Shown piece by piece: positions 60,419-64,000 of a stretch of 64,000 nucleotides of DNA. The position numbers and the translations under genes are program-made. Source of the stretch: Paenibacillus rigui (GTDB lineage Bacteria; Bacillota; Bacilli; Paenibacillales; NBRC-103111); assembly GCF_002234615.1 (NCBI RefSeq), contig NZ_NMQW01000024.1, positions 38,411 through 102,410 of the forward strand, written 5' to 3'. Each line of letters starts with the position of its first letter. Position 1 is the first letter of the stretch. The notes beneath the pieces are model-generated. The model had not been told where the DNA came from, ran no database searches, and worked only from the letters and a program-made list of their open reading frames with translations.

Positions 60419-61021
60419 GTGAGCAAAGAAAGCCATTACCCTACGTATGACGTTATGAATGCGCAGCATGCATGGGATGATCATACACGAAAAATCGTCA
60501 ATGAGCGGCTGCATACCGGCGGGGATTATTCGTATCTAACTGTGCTCGAGGCCGAAATGCTTCGCTCCTGGTGCAGTCTGTTGGTCGATGACGACCGCGC
60601 CGAGATCATTCAGTTCATCATTGAACACCTCGACCGGCAGCTTGCCTCCGGACTCGAAAGCCAAAGAAAACCCGGCTTGCCTCCGGCTCCAGCCTTGGTT
60701 CGCTTAGGACTGGATGCTCTTGGAGGCTCATGCCAACGGCTGTATACAGATCATTTCTTCCATCTCGAACGGGAACGGCAATTGCAAATCATGCAAGCGA
60801 TCAGCACCGGGGATGGATTACCCTATGAGGCGTGGAAGCATGTACCTCAGCAGCCCTTTTTTCAAAAACTGCTGACCTTAACCCTCGAAGCTTACTACTC
60901 TCATCCTAGGACCTGGTCTGAAATCGGTTACGGAGGACCTGCTTATCCGAGAGGGTACGTACGGATGCATCCTGGACAGCTGGACCCTTGGGAGGCGAAG
61001 CCAAAATATGAAGAAGCGTAA
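60419..61021 (+). CDS. Gluconate 2-dehydrogenase subunit 3-like protein
   Basis: The 200-residue protein has the pattern of the gluconate 2-dehydrogenase subunit 3 family (YLTVLEAEMLRSWCSLLVDD, VRLGLDALGGSC, FFQKLLTLTLEAYYSHPRTW, IGYGGPAYPRGYVRM). This small subunit partners a GMC flavoprotein, which is encoded next and overlaps it by 14 bases. The start GTG 60419 has GGAGG upstream. No twin-arginine signal is seen at the N-terminus, so the complex may be cytoplasmic or membrane-attached. Confidence 0.85.
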   Translation: MSKESHYPTYDVMNAQHAWDDHTRKIVNERLHTGGDYSYLTVLEAEMLRSWCSLLVDDDRAEIIQFIIEHLDRQLASGLESQRKPGLPPAPALVRLGLDALGGSCQRLYTDHFFHLERERQLQIMQAISTGDGLPYEAWKHVPQQPFFQKLLTLTLEAYYSHPRTWSEIGYGGPAYPRGYVRMHPGQLDPWEAKPKYEEA

Positions 61022-62582
61022 ATACGAGGGAGAGACCGTTGACGTTGTCATCGTAGGGGCCGGAGCGGCAGGCGGGGTCCTGGCCAAGGAGCTCAGTACG
61101 GCAGGCATGCGTGTCGTCGTGCTCGATGCCGGTCCCTTGCTCGATCCGCAAAAGGATTTCGCCAGCGACGAAGTATCGATGCAGCGGCTGGGCTGGCAGG
61201 ACACCCGGTTCGTGGACGGAGCCGACCCGCTGGACATGGGTCACAACAACTCGGGACGCGGTGTCGGTGGCGGTACCGTCCATTTTACAGGCGTATTCCT
61301 TCGCTTTCACGAAACCGATTTCCGGGCCCGTTCCATTGACGGAGTCGCGGACGATTGGCCGATTGGCTACAGCGATCTTGCTCCTTACTATGATAAGGTG
61401 GAAAAAGAAATTGCCGTATCCGGGCCCAAATATTTCCCTTGGGGAAGCTTTCATGGCCCCTATCCGTACCCTGAACGCGACCCCTTGAGCCCGAATGCCC
61501 ATCTGTTTCAAAAAGGCTGCGAGGAGCTCGGCATTCAAACGGCTGTGACGCCGCTTGCGATTTTATCGGCTCCCTTCGATAATCGCCCCCCGTGTATAAA
61601 CCGGGGATTTTGTAATCAGGGCTGTATGCCTAATGCTAAATTCAGCACGCTGATTGTCCATATTCCGAAGGCTGTCCAAGCAGGAGCAGAGCTGCTTCCG
61701 GATTGCATGGTGACACAGATTATGATGGGCCCGGATGGTAAAGCGAGCGGTGTCACCTTTGTCCACGACGGGCAAACCTATGAGCAGCGGGCACGCATCG
61801 TTATCGTATCCGCTTATGTCGTAGAGACGCCCCGACTGCTGCTGAACTCTGCAAACACGCTCTTTCCCGAAGGGCTGGCCAACAGCAGCGGCTGGGTAGG
61901 CAAAGGCTTTATGACCCATAGCAGTCACGATGTATATGCCAAATTTCCGGAGGAAGTGCGGCTGTACAAAGGCACACCCGTACTAGCCACTACACAAGAT
62001 TTTTACAGCACGGCGCCGGAGCGCAATTTTGTCCGAGGCTATACCCTGCATGCCCATGGAGCAAGGCCTGTCGGCTTTGCAACGGGTTTGTCCAAATCAG
62101 CAAAACAACCGCTTTGGGGCTCCTCCCTGCGGAACAAGATGCTGGATTACAACTACTACGGGCGCATTACCATGGTAGGCGAAGTGCTGCCGGATCCAAA
62201 TAACCGGATTTCGCTGACGGACGAAATGGACGAATACGGGGTACCGAGAGCCAAGGTTACCTTCAGCTATGGGGCCAATGACCAGAAGGTCATTAGTCAC
62301 GCCGTAGAGCAAATGAAGGCTATTCTTACCGCAGCCGGCGGCCAGCCGGATTTCGTTGTCCCCGACACAGCCCATCTCATGGGCGGCTGCCGGATGGGTG
62401 ATGACCCGTCCGCTTCTGTGGTCAACTCCTACGGCCAAACGCACGATATTCCGAATCTGTTTATTTGTGATGCGAGCATCTTCGTCACGTCGGGCGCGGG
62501 CAATCCAACCAATACAGTAATGGCTCTAGCAATGCGTACTGCCGATTACATAAAGGAGAAAGCCGCTCGGATGGAACTATAG
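61008..62582 (+). CDS. GMC-family FAD-dependent oxidoreductase
   Basis: The 524-residue protein begins with a Rossmann FAD site (VDVVIVGAGAAGGVLAKELS, then VVVLDAGP), has GRGVGGGTVHFTGVFLR, and ends with the GMC block HLMGGCRMGDDP, then FICDASIFVTSGAGNPTNTV. It is the catalytic flavin subunit of a gluconate/sugar-acid dehydrogenase-like complex with the preceding gene. The missing cytochrome subunit may be replaced by the small membrane protein at 60,021 (inference). Confidence 0.9.
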   Translation: MKKRKYEGETVDVVIVGAGAAGGVLAKELSTAGMRVVVLDAGPLLDPQKDFASDEVSMQRLGWQDTRFVDGADPLDMGHNNSGRGVGGGTVHFTGVFLRFHETDFRARSIDGVADDWPIGYSDLAPYYDKVEKEIAVSGPKYFPWGSFHGPYPYPERDPLSPNAHLFQKGCEELGIQTAVTPLAILSAPFDNRPPCINRGFCNQGCMPNAKFSTLIVHIPKAVQAGAELLPDCMVTQIMMGPDGKASGVTFVHDGQTYEQRARIVIVSAYVVETPRLLLNSANTLFPEGLANSSGWVGKGFMTHSSHDVYAKFPEEVRLYKGTPVLATTQDFYSTAPERNFVRGYTLHAHGARPVGFATGLSKSAKQPLWGSSLRNKMLDYNYYGRITMVGEVLPDPNNRISLTDEMDEYGVPRAKVTFSYGANDQKVISHAVEQMKAILTAAGGQPDFVVPDTAHLMGGCRMGDDPSASVVNSYGQTHDIPNLFICDASIFVTSGAGNPTNTVMALAMRTADYIKEKAARMEL

Positions 62583-62668
62583 CCTGCATTCCTATACAAT
62601 AGTCTTATACAAAGCTTGCACCATCGTGAATCTTCCGAAGGACAAGCTCAAGGAGGTCATACGAAACC

Positions 62669-62977
62669 ATGGCTATTGTAGAATTGACTATTATCCCTAT
62701 CGGCACCTCAACGCCCAGCCTGAGTCAATATGTCGCGGATATTCAGCAGGTGCTGGAGCAGTCTCCGGAGCCGATTCATTATCAGCTTACTGCGATGAGC
62801 ACAATCATTGAGGGCGATCTAAAAGATCTGCTGACCATCGTACATCGGCTGCACGAGGTCCCCTTTGCGCATGGCGCACAGCGGGTCTCTACCTCAATCA
62901 AAATCGATGATCGGCGCGACATGAAAGGCTCCATCGAACAGAAGCTGAAATCCGTCGAAGCCAAAATGAGCCGATAA
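62669..62977 (+). CDS. MTH1187/YkoF-type thiamine-binding family protein
   Basis: The 102-residue protein has the UPF0045/thiamine_BP fold: AIVELTIIPIGTSTPSLSQY, then YQLTAMSTIIEGDLKDLLTI and RVSTSIKIDDRRD. Family members bind thiamine or related pyrimidines. AAGGAGG lies about 11 bases before ATG 62669. It stands alone with its own terminator. The ligand is not proven. Confidence 0.85.
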   Translation: MAIVELTIIPIGTSTPSLSQYVADIQQVLEQSPEPIHYQLTAMSTIIEGDLKDLLTIVHRLHEVPFAHGAQRVSTSIKIDDRRDMKGSIEQKLKSVEAKMSR

Positions 62978-63003
62978 TAGCTGCACAGCTCTTGAAGCAA
63001 AAA

Positions 63004-63045
63004 GACCTAACGTCTGGGATCGTTTCCCCTCGTTAGGTCATTGTT
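63004..63045 (+). terminator. Terminator after the thiamine-binding-type gene
   Basis: GACCTAACG (63004-63012) pairs perfectly with CGTTAGGTC (63031-63039), followed by ATTGTTTTT. Confidence 0.9.
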
Positions 63046-63084
63046 TTTGGATATATCTTTTCCAATAGGATCATTAGCAAAACG

Positions 63085-63107
63085 AAAAAGAGACCCCGAA
63101 AGGTCTC
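63085..63107 (-). terminator. Terminator of the tRNA operon
   Basis: On the minus strand GAGACC (63107-63102) pairs with GGTCTC (63095-63090) around a short TTTCGG loop, followed by TTTTT. It lies just downstream of tRNA-Lys and ends the leftward tRNA array. Confidence 0.85.
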
Positions 63108-63121
63108 CTTTCTTTTCATGA

Positions 63122-63194
63122 TGAGTCATGTAGGATTCGAACCTACGACACCCTGATTAAAAGTCAGGTGCTCTACCAACTGAGCTAATGACTC
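63122..63194 (-). tRNA. tRNA-Lys (TTT)
   Basis: A 73-base cloverleaf with acceptor GAGTCAT/ATGACTC, anticodon loop CTTTTAA and T-loop GTTCGAATC. CCA is not encoded. It is the last gene of the array. Confidence 0.96.
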
Positions 63195-63201
63195 AAGTGA
63201 C

Positions 63202-63286
63202 TGGTGGAGGCTGATGGATTCGAACCACCGAACTCGATGAGAGCAGATTTACAGTCTGCCGTGTTTAGCCACTTCACTAAGCCTCC
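63202..63286 (-). tRNA. tRNA-Tyr (GTA)
   Basis: An 85-base gene with the long variable arm expected of tRNA-Tyr, acceptor GGAGGCT/AGCCTCC, anticodon loop CTGTAAA and encoded CCA. Confidence 0.96.
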
Positions 63287-63338
63287 ATATATATCTTGGC
63301 TTATTTCTAATGCTTCTATGCAGCTAAGCCAAAATCAA

Positions 63339-63414
<76 letters not shown>

Positions 63415-63441
63415 ATATTGTGCTTGTCCCTGTATTTGTAA

Positions 63442-63518
63442 TGGCGGAGCCGACGGGATTCGAACCCGCGGTCTCCTGCGTGACAGGCAGGCATGTTAGG
63501 CCTCTACACCACGGCTCC
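63442..63518 (-). tRNA. tRNA-Asp (GTC)
   Basis: A 77-base cloverleaf with acceptor GGAGCCG/CGGCTCC, G discriminator, anticodon loop CTGTCAC and encoded CCA. Confidence 0.96.
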
Positions 63519-63532
63519 GCATTAAACAAACA

Positions 63533-63608
<76 letters not shown>

Positions 63609-63626
63609 ATATTATAAAAAATATTA

Positions 63627-63702
63627 TGGTGGAGGCTGACGGGATCGAACCGCCGACCCTCTGCTTGTAAGGCAGATGCTCTCCCAGCTGAGCTAAGCCT
63701 CC
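63627..63702 (-). tRNA. tRNA-Val (TAC)
   Basis: A 76-base cloverleaf with acceptor GGAGGCT/AGCCTCC, anticodon loop CTTACAA and encoded CCA. Confidence 0.96.
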
Positions 63703-63767
63703 ATGCTTGAGTGAACACAAGTCGAATCATATCACATTGTGTCATACTTATGCAAGGAAAAATATTA

Positions 63768-63841
63768 TAGCGGCAGAGGGGATCGAACCCCCGACCTTAC
63801 GGGTATGAACCGTACGCTCTAGCCAGCTGAGCTACGCCGCC
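63768..63841 (-). tRNA. tRNA-Met (CAT), elongator type
   Basis: A 74-base cloverleaf with acceptor GGCGGCG and anticodon loop TTCATAC on stem TACGG/CCGTA. It lacks the three G-C pairs of initiator tRNA, so I call it elongator Met; a tRNA-Ile(CAT) modified to read ATA cannot be excluded. CCA is not encoded. Confidence 0.9.
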
Positions 63842-63863
63842 ACATTATAATGTAGATAAACTA

Positions 63864-63952
63864 CGGAGAGAGAGGGATTCGAACCCTCGCACCACTTACG
63901 CAGTCTAACCCCTTAGCAGAGGGTCCCCTTATAGCCACTTGGGTATCTCTCC
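63864..63952 (-). tRNA. tRNA-Ser (GCT)
   Basis: An 89-base gene with a long variable arm, acceptor GGAGAGA/TCTCTCC and anticodon loop CTGCTAA. CCA is not encoded. It is the first gene of the array. Confidence 0.95.
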
Positions 63953-63974
63953 ATGGATTCAAGAACCATGTATA

Positions 63975-64000
63975 TTGTTCCTTGAAAACTAGATACGAAA
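63975..64000 (+). other. Probable rRNA operon leader or spacer, cut by the window end
   Basis: TTGTTCCTTGAAAACTAGAT on the plus strand resembles the leader/spacer element that precedes 16S or 23S rRNA in Bacillus and Paenibacillus. If so, an rRNA operon begins just beyond the window and points away from the tRNA array. Confidence 0.5.

Noticed and set aside
62626..62811. Plus-strand 61-codon frame overlapping the thiamine-binding-type gene
   Set aside because: It overlaps a well-supported family member with its own ribosome binding site and matches nothing recognisable.

Overview
The window looks like a Paenibacillus-type member of the Bacillota. Supporting signs are strong AGGAGG-type ribosome binding sites, the hprK-lgt-ppaX-acetyltransferase-hisZ gene order known from Bacillus, an MsmX-type sugar ATPase, a copper-amine-oxidase-like domain on a secreted protein, and a Gram-positive tRNA array next to an rRNA leader. 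The genus is an inference from these features; no database search was possible.

Positions 1-11,140 are housekeeping and nearly all on the minus strand: hprK, lgt, ppaX and an acetyltransferase, then hisZ-hisG-hisD-hisB-hisH-hisF-hisIE, then a prs paralogue and the start of a TPR protein. hisA is absent from the his operon. Positions 11,199-13,528 hold a divergent LysR / YeiH-type membrane protein pair.

Positions 13,600-56,115 form one large accessory region that I read as an extracellular contractile injection system (eCIS; relatives Afp, PVC, MAC, Streptomyces CIS). (i) A 16-cistron minus-strand operon (51,826 to 30,027) encodes the particle: DUF4255 cap protein, a small beta-sandwich protein, sheath, tube, a chaperone-like protein followed by a start-less DUF6760 frame, second tube protein, a 1558-residue Gln-rich protein (candidate tape measure), LysM protein, gpD hub, gpV spike, gp25, two baseplate J-like proteins, a beta-propeller/gpI protein and a conserved protein of unknown function. 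(ii) Upstream lie an AAA ATPase and, divergently, a candidate effector. (iii) A plus-strand pair encodes a DUF4280 PAAR-like tip and a membrane-anchored MORN protein. (iv) A second minus-strand operon (27,016 to 13,734) carries what looks like sensing and control: a TolC-like secreted protein, a membrane cyclase-like receptor lacking its metal ligands, a GNAT enzyme, a transporter/HEAT/cyclic-nucleotide-domain fusion, an RsbW-RsbV-SpoIIE partner-switching set, and a DUF4157 (eCIS core) protein. No capsid, terminase, integrase, holin or lysin gene is seen, so a prophage is unlikely.

Positions 56,123-62,977 return to the host backbone: msmX and its PucR-type neighbour, then a plus-strand cluster of LarA-like racemase/epimerase, a small membrane protein, a gluconate-dehydrogenase-subunit-3-like protein and a GMC oxidoreductase, and a thiamine-binding-type protein. 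Positions 63,122-63,952 are eight tRNA genes on the minus strand, and the last bases look like the leader of an rRNA operon on the plus strand.

The most unusual observations are a TTTTTTG slip site that would fuse the chaperone-like protein to DUF6760 by -1 frameshifting, as in phage G/GT proteins; the paired loss of key residues in the cyclase and the cyclic-nucleotide domain; an LQRxxGNxAV motif shared by two otherwise unrelated proteins at opposite ends of the eCIS region; and a structured 600-bp segment between two inverted copies of one terminator.
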